A program made the position numbers and the translations under genes. A model generated the notes under the pieces. The model was not told the DNA's origin and did not search any database. It saw only the letters and a list, made by a program, of their open reading frames with translations. This document shows positions 35,701-48,200 of a DNA stretch of 64,000 nucleotides, piece after piece. The stretch comes from Macrostomum hystrix. Its lineage: Eukaryota > Platyhelminthes > Macrostomidae. Within the stretch, counting starts at the first letter, position 1, and every line of letters begins with the position of its first letter. The stretch spans positions 7,748,001 through 7,812,000 of the forward strand of contig CATNEN010000038.1 of NCBI GenBank assembly GCA_950097015.1. The letters run 5' to 3'.

Positions 35701-36360
35701 GCTATTTTTTACGATGTGTGCATGCAGCTTGTCTGCCTCTGCCTGGGCAGCACTGATAGCCGGCATATGGCAGCGTAGGCCGATGTATGCCGATATATGC
35801 CAGTATGCCAATGTTAAAATGTATCTCAGTATGCACTGTGTACTCCGGAAATCATATACCCCACCTAATCTAGTGCAAATGTATGCCGAATTTTTTCGGC
35901 GTACATGTAAGATTCGAGAGTATGGTCCTGATGTAGTGCTTAGTGTGCAGCAGTGGTAATTCTGTGATTGAATACACATTGTATAAAAAATTGTAGATGG
36001 AAGATAAAACTTATTTTTTACATACGCAACCCAAAAGCTTATATTAGACAAATAATAGCATTGTAGATAGAGTTATACTAATAGGCTTACTTAAATTTAG
36101 AACTATTAAATAAGTCAGTGAAACTAAAAAATACAAAAAAAAGAATGGTACTGTCAGCTAGTTTTATTTTCGGGCATTGAATAGTTTTAACATGCCCCAC
36201 AATTTGTGCAGGAATCGATATAAAAAACATGTCATACCTCTCCATTTGTTTGATTTACGCCAAGATAGATTTCGCCAAAAGAACCACTTCCTATTTTCTT
36301 GATTAGCCGATACTTCTGATTTACAATAAACTCTTTACTGTTTGCGCTTCCACTTGCCAT
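29706..36360 (-). CDS. CSNK1A1: Casein kinase 1 alpha
   Basis: Six exons: 36360-36238, 32904-32798, 32377-32152, 31039-30969, 30888-30741, 29981-29706. All junctions are GT/AG and in phase, giving 316 residues (human about 337). The order matches CK1 alpha throughout: the glycine loop [10 protein letters not shown] (23-32), catalytic Lys46, HRDIKPDN (Asp136), [11 protein letters not shown] (Asp157), the CK1-typical SIN motif replacing APE (189-191), EQSRRDDME, and the alpha-specific tail [19 protein letters not shown] and [17 protein letters not shown]. It is a constitutively active acidophilic Ser/Thr kinase; in animals it primes beta-catenin in the Wnt destruction complex and acts in Hedgehog and circadian signalling. 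Intron 1 is 3.3 kb and holds a SINE; introns 3 and 5 hold minisatellites. The tail after LLKQRS is Ala/Ser/Gln-rich and short. Confidence 0.97.
30072..30640. repeat. 22-bp minisatellite in CK1 alpha intron 5
   Basis: Units cctcagcagttatccctcag with variants (caacag, ttctttagcag) arranged in a repeating order, so a higher-order period of several units is visible. About 25 copies. Confidence 0.95.
31145..32095. repeat. 19-bp minisatellite in CK1 alpha intron 3
   Basis: About 49 copies of acaccattcagatcacagg-type units with point variants (catgac, ggaaac, cccagg). The array starts about 56 bases past the exon 3 donor and occupies most of the 1.1-kb intron. Confidence 0.96.
32455..32595 (-). mobile_element. 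5'-truncated SINE of family A
   Basis: Matches the 3' half of the SINEs at 12595 and 14494 (ggagggct, tggtaacagtagacccacag, ccgtagactcctaagcacac), but lacks the tRNA-like head. It lies in CK1 alpha intron 2, in the sense direction. Confidence 0.7.
32905..35039. other. CK1 alpha intron 1, AT-rich part
   Basis: Part of the first intron. AT-rich with no exon-like or RNA feature. About 50 bases at 34212-34265 (ctatgtagtctctatagtaa core) recur in direct orientation at about 35656-35710. Confidence 0.6.
35053..35606 (-). mobile_element. GC-rich SINE-like retroelement with 13-bp target duplication
   Basis: A 554-bp GC-rich block in AT-rich intron 1, flanked by ggcactcggggtt at 35040-35052 and 35607-35619. 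Read on the minus strand it starts with a B-box-like agttcgattcaccc about 13 bases in and ends in an (AAGT)n tail, so it is a reverse-transcribed insertion in the same orientation as CK1 alpha. It encodes nothing recognisable. The missing A box suggests 5' truncation. The bases before the tail (ccccctgcaaagtaagtaaa) resemble the end of the LINE at 46.7 kb. Confidence 0.78.
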
Positions 36361-37915
36361 GCTTAAAAATAGTGACTACTAAATGTTAGTTTAGCTAAAA
36401 TGACTACAAAATTTGCTATCTAAAGTAAAAAAATCAATCTGTAAACAGGAAATTTGATCAGATGAACGACTTTCCAGGAAATTAACAATTTGCTTGTACT
36501 TGCGCTTGAAAATGGGTCGCACTCCTAAGCTACTGTCATCTTCAAGTGATAAAAAAATTGAAATAAAATATTTACAGAACAAAATAATCTCATAAAAAGT
36601 TGTGCTACATTGTAAATCAGTATTCTACGACATTTCTGGCCAGTTGCTATTTTAATTTTTGTTAAAATATAATAATAAGCGTAATATAGACGATTTCGCA
36701 ATTTTGGAGTCAATTTAACTGAAAATTCTCCGTTGGACAATTTTAAGCACCATATATTGTGCGTTTTATGTGCTTTCTATATGTTGTATATCATTCCGTA
36801 ATATATCCGTAATATATATAAGTAACGGACTGCGGTATATAGATGACGTTAAGTCTATTCCCAGCTTCAGTCCATTTTCTACTTGATGTCATTGATAAAG
36901 TCTATAGCTCCATGACGATTGGGATCTCTTACAATAAGTGACAATTTGTCAAAAGTAAAAATGAAACGAAAATATACCGATCTTTTCCAACGCTTTCGAC
37001 TGAACATGTTTTTGAAACATCAAGTAACACCATTCAAGGTATTTGTCTTACTTTGTTAGTGGGACGACTGCAGTGTCAGTGTGCTTATCAAAGTACTTTT
37101 TTGTAACTAAAATTGCTGAATTTAACCAGTAATAGAATTTTTAAAAGCTATAAAGCATAGAAGTTAGATTTTAGCTCCATTGTTTACATTTATGCACCAT
37201 GCAGAAGCGGAATAAATTTTTACGTGTATATAGCGATCAAAAACTTTAGAAGAACCTAGCTGGATTGCTAGTGTATGAACAGTGCCTTCTCAGGTCAGAA
37301 ACAGGTGAGGCAGTGTGGTCAATGACTACTATTTTAATTGTTCATTCAAGCGAATTAGTGATTTTCAAGAATAAGCAAACTCGATAAGTGAAAAAAGCGG
37401 TTCCGGTAAGAAAATGCCGCATCTGAAAATTGCAGATATAAACAGCAGACATTTTTACTACAAAACACAAATAATTGTTTTCATGATACTTACTCATTAT
37501 TGAAGCAAAGAATATCGTACGGACAAAGAAATTGTCTTTAAGCAGCTTCAGTGGAAAACAAAAAAAATAAAGCTAGAAGAAGAAGAGGAGAGCAGAAACC
37601 AGTCTCCGTATTAGTCAGCAAAGCTATAACAAGAGTACACAAAAAATATCAGCATCTGCGGATTCCTGTGGGGCTGTGAAATGACTGCGAAGGAACAGTT
37701 GCTATTCATGCAATAAAAAGTGATGCTGTTAATTCTTAAGATATATATTATCTTATCTCCAAAATAGTTCTATTAATTTGCTGAAAGCATCATAACGAAA
37801 AGCAATAAAAATGGACGAAAAAAACACTACCATTAAACAAACAAAACAATGCTTCACTGCCACTCCGAGCTCAGCGCAACAAAATTTACCTTGCATATAT
37901 AATGCATATTAAGTA
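36361..37915. other. CK1 alpha promoter region and spacer
   Basis: Upstream of the CK1 alpha start codon. AT-rich with no second gene seen. There are several TATATA stretches, at about 36781-36840, none of them decisive as a core promoter. Confidence 0.5.
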
Positions 37916-37919
37916 CGTC

Positions 37920-38337
37920 ATTAGCCACCTGGATGGGGCATTTAGACACCTGGGTGTGTCACTAGACACTGGGTGGGTCATCAGACGCCTGGGTGAGTCA
38001 TCAGACACCTGGGTGGGTCATCAGACACCTGGGTGGGTCATCAGACACTTGGGTTGGTCATCAGACGCCTGGGTTGGTCATTAGATAACTGAGTTGGTCC
38101 TTAGATACCTGGGTCATCAGACACCTGGGTGGGTCATCAGACGCCTGGGTGGGTCATCGGACACCTGGGTGGGTCATCAGACGCCTGGGTGGGTCATCAG
38201 ACACCTGGGTGGGTCATCAGACACCTGGGTGGGTCATTAGACGCCTGGGTGGGTCATTAGATACCTGAGTTGGTCCTTAGATACCTGGGTCATCAGACAC
38301 CTGGGTGGGTCATCAGACGCCTGGGTCGGTCATTAAA
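37920..38337. repeat. ~19-20-bp minisatellite
   Basis: About 21 units such as gggtcatcagacacctgggt, with a higher-order repetition of a block ending 'gttggtccttagatacc'. Confidence 0.94.
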
Positions 38338-38845
38338 ACAAGAAAAAGGAGAAAATGTGGCGCAGCTGCGGAGTGGCAAATAAGCAACAGCCCCGATGAG
38401 CTCAGTGGTAGAAATGTGGGCAGAGCAGTTACTGCAGTCCTGAAAGCCGTGAAATTGATGAAATAATAACACTAGAAAGCGCATGGAACAGCTTGGACGA
38501 GGCGAGGCAGAATAGGCACGCAGAAATGATGAAATGTTAGGCATATTTGCAGATGCCCAACCAGCTGACAAAATAATATGGGCGCAGTTGCGTTGCGCAA
38601 TAAATCTCATGATTATTATCCAACGATTCCAGGATTTCGAGAAGCCAAGCAACTCAGTTAAAAACACAGTTACATACGTTCAAAAGGTCTGCATAGCGAC
38701 AAACTGAAAGAGCGAGTTGGCGACAAAAAACAACACACTTTGGGAATCGGCGGCAAAGAATGGGAGCAAACTATACCCGCAGTGCTAGATAAGGAGGGCG
38801 GGATGTACGCGTGAGATTCGCGGTCCGAGATTGGGAGAGATAGTG
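38338..38845. other. Intergenic, nothing recognised
   Basis: Spacer between two arrays, of mixed composition. No gene supported. Confidence 0.5.
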
Positions 38846-38849
38846 AAAG

Positions 38850-39168
38850 GGATCAGAGCGGGCCAATCAGGGGACTTCTCAACGTGCGATAACAGGGATC
38901 TCTCAACGAGCCAATCGGAGGAGCTCACAGCGGACCAATCAGGGGACTTCACAACTGGCCAGTCAGGGGAGTTCTCAGCGGTCCAATCAGGTAGCTTACA
39001 GTGGACCAATCAGGGAACTTCTTTACGGGCCAATCTGGGAACTCTTAACCGGCCAATTCAGGGAGTTCACAGCGGGCCAATTAGGGGAGATCTCGAAGGG
39101 CTAATCAGCCGGCCAATCAGGAAGCTCTCAATAAACCAATCGCGGAAGGACTTAACGGGCCAATAGGG
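38850..39168. repeat. CCAAT-rich degenerate repeat past the UBASH3-like stop
   Basis: About 12 diverged ~27-bp units built on gcgggccaatcaggggactt. It begins about 60 bases past the stop codon of the UBASH3-like gene. Units have drifted more than in other arrays, so this one is older. Each retains a ccaat core. Confidence 0.88.
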
Positions 39169-39228
39169 GTGGGGCTTTCAGCGAGCTGGGGTTGTTGGTC
39201 GGTCCATCAGTGGGTGTCTAGCAAGCGC

Positions 39229-42200
39229 CTAGCCGGGCGCCACCAGACTGGTGCTATCGAAGCGGGCCTGGTCGTTGAAGCTGAAAGCCGTGGAGGGACA
39301 GTTGGCCAGAACCCAGGAGCTCTTCTTGGGCCGCTCGTCCAGGCACAGTAGGGCATTGTAGGGGATGCTTGCGTTGCGCTTGGAGCAGGCCATCTTGCGG
39401 TCCATGAGAATGGATGGACAGTACTCCAGGGTGGTGCGATGGCCCACGATCAGTATGTTGCCACCTGGCGTTTGAGGGAGATATTTTATTATTGAGAATT
39501 GACGCCTAAAATTAATTGAAAAGACAATATCAAACTAATAGCTAACTACTACTAGTAAAACCATTGCAACTCACCTCGCTTGCGCGTGGACTCCAGGATC
39601 TTTTTGAATACCTTCTGCAGGCGTTGGAAATACTTCTCACGATTGTTGCACCGGTCGAAGCTGTCCAAGGTGAAGTGCGGCTTGTAGTCCGAGTCGACAT
39701 TGTAGCCAGAGTTGCGCAACTCGAGCGGAGTCATAAAGTGCGGAACCTAAAGAGTAGTTAAATCAAACATTCCATCTTTGACTACTAACAGTAGCTTGCA
39801 AAAACATGCCCGTTTATACAAAAGCAATACTTATTGTATTAATAAAGACTTTAAACTACTCGTAGTGTACTTTCTTAGCAAAAAAACCTACAGTTGAACA
39901 CAAAAATTTAAACTACTAATAGAAGCTTGTGCGTAATTATAATCAAATAAATGTTAAATAAGTTTTAGTAAAAAACTAAGAAATACTACACGGACTATCA
40001 GTAATAAGTGGCAAGCATCTCAGAGCCGTCTCACCTCTACTTTATCATCGTAGGTGAACTCGTTAAGCATTGGCTCAATTCGTACAGTCAGTGAGGTCTG
40101 GCCGGCGCCGCGCAGCAGGTGATGAGCGGTCTGGACGCAGCGCAGGGCGGGGCTGCTGTAGGCGTAGGTGTACCTCACGCCAGCCCTGGCCAAGGCATCG
40201 CCCATCTGGTGAGACACGAACTGGCCAATCAGGGTGAGGGGAGTGTCGTGATCGAAATCTTTGACTGGCCTAGTGGGCAGCACCTCCGGGATGTTTAAAT
40301 CGAAGCGATTAGCGAACACGCCCTTGGAGTCGAAGGCCTTGTCGAACCAGTTAAAGCCGACGGTCATGTCTAGCCGCTCAGCGTGCCGCATCAGGTGCAG
40401 CTGACGACGCGGCCGATCAGGGACGAAGAAGGAGGCGAAGGATTTGGACTTGCCGACCGGCTTGGGCGACGCCGGCATGCTGTCCGAGGAGCCGGACGTG
40501 TCCGACGGTGGCACTCCGCTCACGGACTGCGGGCAGGCCGGAAGAGAATGTAGACAGTCTAAGATTCTATTCACCCAGAAGCTGGACTGTCTGAAATTCT
40601 ATTCACCCTGAAGCTGGACTGTCTGAGATTCTATTCACCCTGAAGCTGGACCGAGAATCTGAGATTCTATTCACCCTGAAGCTGGACCGAGAATCTGAGA
40701 TTCTATTCACCCTGAAGCTGGACTGTCCGAGATTCTATTCACCCTGAAGCTGGACTGTCCGAGATTCTATTCACCCTGAAGCTGGACTGTCCGAGATTCT
40801 ATTCACCCTGAGGCTGGACTGTCCGAGATTCTATTCACCCTGAGGCTGGACTGTCCGAGATTCTATTCACCCTGAAGCTGGACTGTCCGAGATTCTATTC
40901 ACCCTGAAGCTGGACCGAGAATCTGAGATTCTATTCACCCTGAAGCTGGACTGTCCGAGATTCTATTCACCCTGAAGCTGGACTGTCCGAGATTCTATTC
41001 ACCCTGAAGCTGGACTGTCCGAGATTCTATTCACCCTGAAGCTGGACTGTCCGAGATTCTATTCACCCTGAAGCTGGACTGTCCGAGATTCTATTCACCC
41101 TGAGGCTGGACTGTCCGAGATTCTATTCACCCTGAGGCTGGACTGTCCGAGATTCTATTTGCCGGACTTCAGTCCGCGCTTTGGTTGGGGAGTATTCCAG
41201 CCGCTAACGGTGCCTTTTTGCTGCTCCCGGCTGGCTTGGGGTGTCGGCCAGTCGGGCTTTTCTCACTCGTGTAACGAGCAGCCCCCCACCTGCTTTTCAG
41301 CCATGGCCTCGCCCATCTCTTCTTTCGAAACCGAGCTAAACTCGGCCGCTCCGGACGCTGCCACTGGCAGGTCCCACGTCCTCGGTGCAGCTGGTGGGAC
41401 TGAGAATCCCGCCACTGAAATCGTCGACCAGGATAAACGCAACCCGAGCCGCAAGCGCTCGGAGGAAGCGCGTGTAAGGCGCAACCAGAAGCGCAACGAA
41501 CGCCGCCGTAATGCTGCGGCGGCCGCGACTGGTGGGCGCCCGACACCTGCACACGAGGCGGGTGCGAAAGATGCGGCAGGGCCACCTGGATCCGCCGCCC
41601 CCCCCACCGCCGCTCCGGCCAGCACCATCTCCAAGGCCGGCACCGACGCCGACGGAAAGAGCGTGGAAGGCGCAGCAGGGCCATCTGGAGCCGCCGCCCC
41701 CACCGCCATCACGGCCACCACCACCCACAAGGCCGGCACGTCCAACGCCAGCAAGGCCAAGGAGACCTATGCCTCCAAAGCCAAGCGGGAGCCTGTCCAG
41801 CCGGCGATCATTGTGGTCGGCGAGGAACAGGACCTCTCAAACGAGCAGCTCAAAAGCATGCTCAGGACCATCGACGAGGGCCTCACGGACCTGGCACTGG
41901 CAGGGACACCAGTCAGCGTTGTCAGGTCCGAAGCGCAGGAGGGGGCTGTCCTCCTCTGGTGCAAATCGGCGGGGGATAGCCGCCTGCTGCGCGATCGGAT
42001 CAAAGACTTCAAGTGGAGCACCGATGTCGGAAGACTGAGGTGCACCACCGAGTCCGAGCGTCCACGGACCCGACGTCATCGTGTCTGGGTCCCCGACGCC
42101 TGCTCAATCCGGTCCGGGGACCAACTTCGGCAGCTGCTGCTGAAGATGAACCCGGACCTCCCAGCCTCCGGGCTGATCTGCCACGAAACCGTCCGCAAAG

Positions 42201-45200
42201 AAGCGGAGGGTTTCACGGCGATCTACGGCTTCTCCGAAGCCTGGTCCAAAAGGATCCCTCACAAGAGCGTAATCAAACCGGGACTCTACCCGCTGACCAT
42301 CCTGGATTGTCAGGAGAGGAAGGCCGGGGAGGGATCGGAAAATAAGCGGGCCGCTCCTGGCTCTGGGGCGAAAGCTCCGCCAGCTAAGCGGCATGCAACG
42401 TCCGCGGACCCCCGCCCGGGCAAAAATATCCGCATCGCCGAATCCGGCCCCCGAGATCGTAGACCAGCCCGCAACAACCGCAAATCGGGCCTGGTCTTGC
42501 GGGCGCTCAGCGAAGCCCGAGCGCTCAGAGAGCACCTGGAGCGCTCCCGCGCTACAAAAGCGCAAACCTCCCTTCCTCCCAGCCAGCCGCAAAGTGCCGG
42601 GACCCACGGAGCGGTGGCCACCGACTGGTCTGAGGATCCCCCTCACCGGAAGGAGGCTGCCATCCACACGGACCCGACCCCCGAGGGCGAGGCGTCGAGT
42701 GACGGCAGCGACTGCACCGTTGTTGGGTGGAGCGGCCGGGACACGCAGCGGTCAGAGCAGCAGCTCTCCGCAGCGATTCCCGCCGTTCCCTCCACAGCGG
42801 TTGCGGGCGCGCCGCTACTCATGGAGGTCTGCAGCCCGACCCCGTCTGAGGAGGACGAGCTGCTCAAGGAGACTCCCGCTGGACCATGATCGGCCACACT
42901 GGGATCACCTGCCTGCAGGTTAACCTGCAACACTGCATAGCTGCATCCGTCAATCTGATGCGCTATGTCGAGCTCAACATGCCGGGTCTCATCCTCGTCC
43001 AGGAGCCGTGGACTCATAAAGGTAAGCCTCAAAATGTACCCAATGGGTATCACTGCCTCTACAACAGCCGTCACTGGGAGAACCAAACTCCCAGGGCGTG
43101 CATCCTCGTGAGAGACTCCCTCAACGCCTGGCACAGACCCGACCTTTCTGATCGGGACACCTGTGTCATCCAGACGGAGAACATCCTCCCAGGAAAAACC
43201 GTCTTAATCGCCTCGGTTTACTTACCGGGCGACAGGCCGGCAGTCCCTGAGGAGCTGATCTCTCTGACTGAAACCTGCGCTGCCAAAAACTATGAGCTCA
43301 TAGTGGCTGGCGATATTAACGCCCACCACACCCACTGGGGGAGCTCTGACATTAACTCGAGAGGCGAGGACCTCCTTGCCTACATCTTAACCACGTCCCT
43401 GGAGTTCTGCAACACAGGGAGCACCCCGACCTTTGACAATGGCCGGTGGTCTGAGGTCATCGACGCCACTCTAGCCACACCTGGGCTTTACCAGAGCCTT
43501 AGGGAGTGGCAGGTTCTGCCGGAGACCTCCCTCTCCGATCATAAATACATCTCTTTCCAACTGGCGGGTGCACGCTGCACTAACCAGATCACTTGGAAAA
43601 GGAACGCTAGGAATACCGATTGGGAAGCCTTCAGGCATAACCTCGAAGGAACCCAACGAAACCTAAGCCCCCCCGCCAACACCTGCGATGAAGCGGATGA
43701 GCTAGCTGAGTTTCTCACCAACTCGCTGACCACCGCCTTCGAGGCCTCCTGCCCCCTCAAAGCTTACAGAGGCAAAACTTCGGCCCCTTGGTGGAATCCG
43801 CAGCTCGGCGAGCTCCGTCGAACGGCGAAGCGGCTGCACCGCAGGGCCACGAAGACAAAAAACCCGGCTGATCAGGCTGCGTATCTCGAAGCCATCCATA
43901 GCTTCAAGAAGGAAGTCAGAAACGCCAAAAACAGCAAGTGGCGGCAATACTGTGAGGAGCTTGAGGGCACTCGCCCCACCTCCAGAATTGTCAAAGCCCT
44001 CACGCTGGACAAAATGTCCAAGCTTTCGACGGTGAGGAAGGCCGATGGCCGACCCACCGAGAACCCTGGGGAAACGCTCGACACTATGCTCACAGCCTTT
44101 TTCCCCAGCGTGCCAGCAGGGACAGACCCCCCGGATCACACCGAGGGAGGTCATATCCTTGCGACGTCCATCATTACTGAAGACCGGGTTACCAAGGCAG
44201 CCCAGTCTTTCAAACCCTTCAAATCCCCGGGGCCGGACGGCATTATACCAGCCTTCATCCGCGAGGCGGTAAAATGCCATGGCTTCCTCACAAATCTTTG
44301 CAAGCTCCTTAAGGCTTGCATTGTGCTTGGGTATGTTCCGAAGGCATGGACCGAGGCGAGGGTGGTTTTTATCCCCAAGCCAGGCCGCCCGGACTACCAT
44401 TCCATTAAATCGTTTCGGCCAATTAGCCTTACCTCCACCATGGTCAAACTGATGGAGAGATTGGTGCTCTGGCGCCTCCTCTCTGTGGAGCTGAAAAATA
44501 TGCCACTAAGCGGCAATCAACACGCCTTTCGGTCGGGACGTTCCACCGAAAGCGCTCTCCACGCTCTGGTGGACGCTCTGGAAAAGGCCGTCCTCGGGAA
44601 CGGCTTTGCCCTGAGCATCTTCCTGGATATTGACGGGGCCTTCGACAACGTTCTCTTCGAGGCGTTTGACAGGGCCCTACGTATGCGGCACACGCATTCG
44701 CATCTTAGGAGGTGGATCATGTACATGGTCCGCCACCGCACTGCTACGGCACACCTTCTTGGACACCAGCGGACGGTCACTGTCTGCAAAGGTTGCCCAC
44801 AAGGCGGCGTCCTCTCACCAGTTCTCTGGAACATGGTTATCGACGAGCTCTTACGAGACTCTCAGCCAGACCCCATCCTAAAGGTCGGCTATGCGGATGA
44901 TGTTACGGCAGTGGCATCTGGCCCGGTACCAGAGGCCCTCCGAGACCTTCTGCAAAACTTTATCAACAACGCCGAAAGATGGGCAACTCGCTGCGGTCTG
45001 AAGCTCTCCGAGTCTAAGACAGCGGCGATCATGTTCACCAGCAAAAACAAATGGCATATTCGCCCCCTCCAGCTGTATGGAAAGGACATCACCTTCCAGA
45101 AGCAAACTAAATGCCTGGGCATAACGCTCGATCACAGGCTCAGCTGGACTCCTCATGTCCATGCCAAAGCCAAAAAGGCCTTTGCGATCCTGGCGCAGCT

Positions 45201-48200
45201 GCGCAGGGCGGTGGGCAACACGTGGGGTCTCACCCCCAAACGCCTATGGTGGATCTACACTGCTATGGTCAGGCCGGCTGTCTCGTACGCCGGACTGATC
45301 TGGGCTAGCGCCCTTCAGCTTAAGACCTGCCATGAGACTCTTCGGAGAGTGCAAGGTCGCGCATGTCGGACGATCATGAGCGCCCCGCCATCCGCCCCCT
45401 TCGATGGCCTCAACGCCTTCTTGAACATCCTCCCGCTCGATATCTTTATCCGCGGGGAGGCGGCAAAAACCGCCCGGCGTCTCCTTGATGCCGGTGTGCG
45501 CTTCGTCCCCCAACGAGCGGCAGCGAAGCGAAAGCTCCTGCCGCACACGGACCTTTGCCTGAGAGACTTGGGTGCGAGCAACGGAATCAATGTCCTTACG
45601 GACGGTGAACCGTGCTCGCTCAACCTCCTTCAGCGCTTTAAGGTTCTCATCCCCACCAGGGACCAAGTTAGCGACCACTGGAACACCCAGGAGGTCCACT
45701 GCTACACGGACGGATCCATGAAGGATGGCTCCGCTGGCTTCGGGGTCTGTATCCTTATCAACGGACGTGTTGTCGCCACACACGCCCAACACACTGGAAA
45801 ATCCTCGAGCGTTTTCCAGAACGAGGTCCTGGCCATCAGCTCCTGCGCTGCGGAGTTGAATGAGAAAAACATCTCAGGCAGGACTATCATCTTTCACTCG
45901 GACAGTCAGGCTGCTCTGCAAGCCCTCTGTCACACCACCACAACCTCCCGGACAGTCTCCGACTGCGTCCGGCAGCTCAATAACCTGGCCGGTAAGAATA
46001 CCGTCAGACTTCAGTGGATACCAGGGCACGCCGGTTTCCCTGGTAACGAGCTTGCTGACCACCTGGCCAAGCAGGGAGGAGCCAGCTCTGCGCCGGGCCC
46101 CTCCCCCCCGGCTCCGATTCCGAGCACCGTCATTTATCGTCAGATTAATGATTGGACCGCCAACCTCCATCTTACCCGGTGGAGAAGCACCACTAACTGC
46201 CGCCAATCCAAAGCGGCAGTTCCAGTGCCATCCGCTCGGCTCCGGAAGGTCCTTCTGAACCAGACCCGGAAGGACATCCGGGCCCTCACCATGACCCTCA
46301 CGGGCCATGGCTGCTACGCCAGACACTGTTTCCTCCGTGGAGACCTCCGGAGTGAGCTGTGCCCTTTCTGCAACCTTGAGGACGAGGATGCCCTGCACTT
46401 CGTCTGCCACTGCCCTTTCTTCACCAGAGAGAGGCTCAATCACCTCGGACCAAACCCATCAATGGACGATGTTTGCAGATCCGAGAACATCCCGCGGCTC
46501 GTCCGGTTCCTAAGGGCTACCAGACGAGCCTCTTTCTTCCCCAGCGAGGAACAAGCTGCAGGAAGGACCGAACACGGACCTCCCTGACTGGCCCCGCGCC
46601 ATCGGTCGATTGCGGGTCTTTCAGGGATTAGCGGAATGGGCGACTCCCGCCTCCCCGCTGCGTCCGTCGGACCGCCCTGCAGATAAGTCAAAAGTAAGTC
46701 AAGGACTGTCCGAGATTCTATTCACCCTGAGGCTGGACTGTCCGAGATTCTATTCACCCTGAAGCTGGACTGTCCGAGATTCTATTCACCCTGAAGCTGG
46801 ACCGAGAATCTGAGATTCTATTCACCCTGAAGCTGGACTGTCCGAGATTCTATTCACCCTGAAGCTGGACTGTCCGAGATTCTATTCACCCTGAAGCTGG
46901 ACTGTCCGAGATTCTATTCACCCTGAAGCTGGACTGTCCGAGATTCTATTCACCCTGAAGCTGGACTGTCCGAGATTCTATTCACCCTGAGGCTGGACTG
47001 TCCGAGATTCTATTCACCCTGAGGCTGGACTGTCCGAGATTCTATTCACCCTGAAGCTGGACTGTCCGAGATTCTATTCACCCTGAAGCTGGACCGAGAA
47101 TCTGAGATTCTATTCACCCTGAAGCTGGACTGTCCGAGATTCTATTCACCCTGAAGCTGGACCGAGAATCTGAGATTCTATTCACCCTGAAGCTGGACTG
47201 TCCGAGATTCTATTCACCCTGAAGCTGGACTGTCCGAGATTCTATTCACCCTGAAGCTGGACCGAGAATCTGAGATTCTATTCACCCTGAAGCTGGACTG
47301 TCCGAGATTCTATTCACCCTGAAGCTGGACCGAGAATCTGAGATTCTATTCACCCTGAAGCTGGACTGTCTGAGATTCTATTCACCCTGAAGCTGGACTG
47401 TCTGAGATTCTATTCACCCTGAAGCTGGACTGTCCGAGATTCTATTCACCCTGAAGCTGGACTGTCCGAGATTCTATTCACCCTGAAGCTGGACTGTCCG
47501 AGAAACTTTTTAGAGAAATTGCTAGCTTTCTAACAATAGAAAGATGTGAACCAAGACGCAAATGCAATCGATCAGTCAACAAAAGACAGCAGTAAAAGAA
47601 TTTTGCTAGGCACAATAAAAAGCGACTCCGGCAGTCGCACAATAGAATAAAATTTTTCTTGACTGAGAGATGCAGCACGGGATCTGCATAAATGGCACAA
47701 AGTGCTATGCTGAATGATTGGTCACGCAAGCGGCAGGAAGCAGCAGCAGCAGCAGCAAAAGCCGATTACTCAGCCATTCAGGAAAAGTGTCCTCTAACAA
47801 ATGAGCCAGCTGTGAGCACGGCAAACAAGCGCAGGTTGGGCAAACAAGAGTTGGGGCGGTGGGTTAATTCTTGCAGACTCACGAATGGGCGCCGCCTGCA
47901 TTCTGAAACAACTGAGCTGCATTCTATTCTGCAGGCTTTAGAAAACACAGCCCAGTTAGTCACAGAAATTGAAATAGGGGACACAGAAGGCCAGATAAGC
48001 AGAGGCCGTTGAGAACTTTTTAACAGACCGAAAAGAGAAGCTTACAGGTGGGAATGACAGGGGAATGTAAGCACACAGGTGGGCATGACAGGGGAATGTA
48101 AGCACACAGGTGGGAATGACAGGGGAATGTAAGCACACAGGTGGGAATGACAGGGGAATGTAAGCACACAGGTGGGCATGACAGGGGAATGTAAGCACAC

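Larger units (their letters stand above)
41160..46702 (+). mobile_element. Full-length I/R1-group non-LTR retrotransposon
   Basis: A 5.5-kb element inserted in the 32-bp minisatellite. The 20-bp sequence ggactgtccgagattctatt flanks it at 41140-41159 and 46703-46722, which may be a target duplication or simply array sequence. It has a short 5' leader, ORF1 and ORF2, both open and overlapping by four bases. A 115-bp 3' UTR ends in aagtcaaaagtaagtcaag with no poly(A). No disabling mutation is visible, so it may be a recent, competent insertion. It is antisense to the host UBASH3-like gene. The combination of endonuclease, RT, RNase H and a C-terminal CCHC knuckle places it in the I/R1 group of LINEs; the exact clade needs a tree. 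Confidence 0.93.

Noticed and set aside
41169-46691. Many other frames over the LINE on both strands
   Set aside because: Shadow frames of a GC-rich coding element.
47692-48012. 106-residue + frame with an Ala run
   Set aside because: No motif, lies in an intron antisense to the host gene, and its openness can arise by chance.
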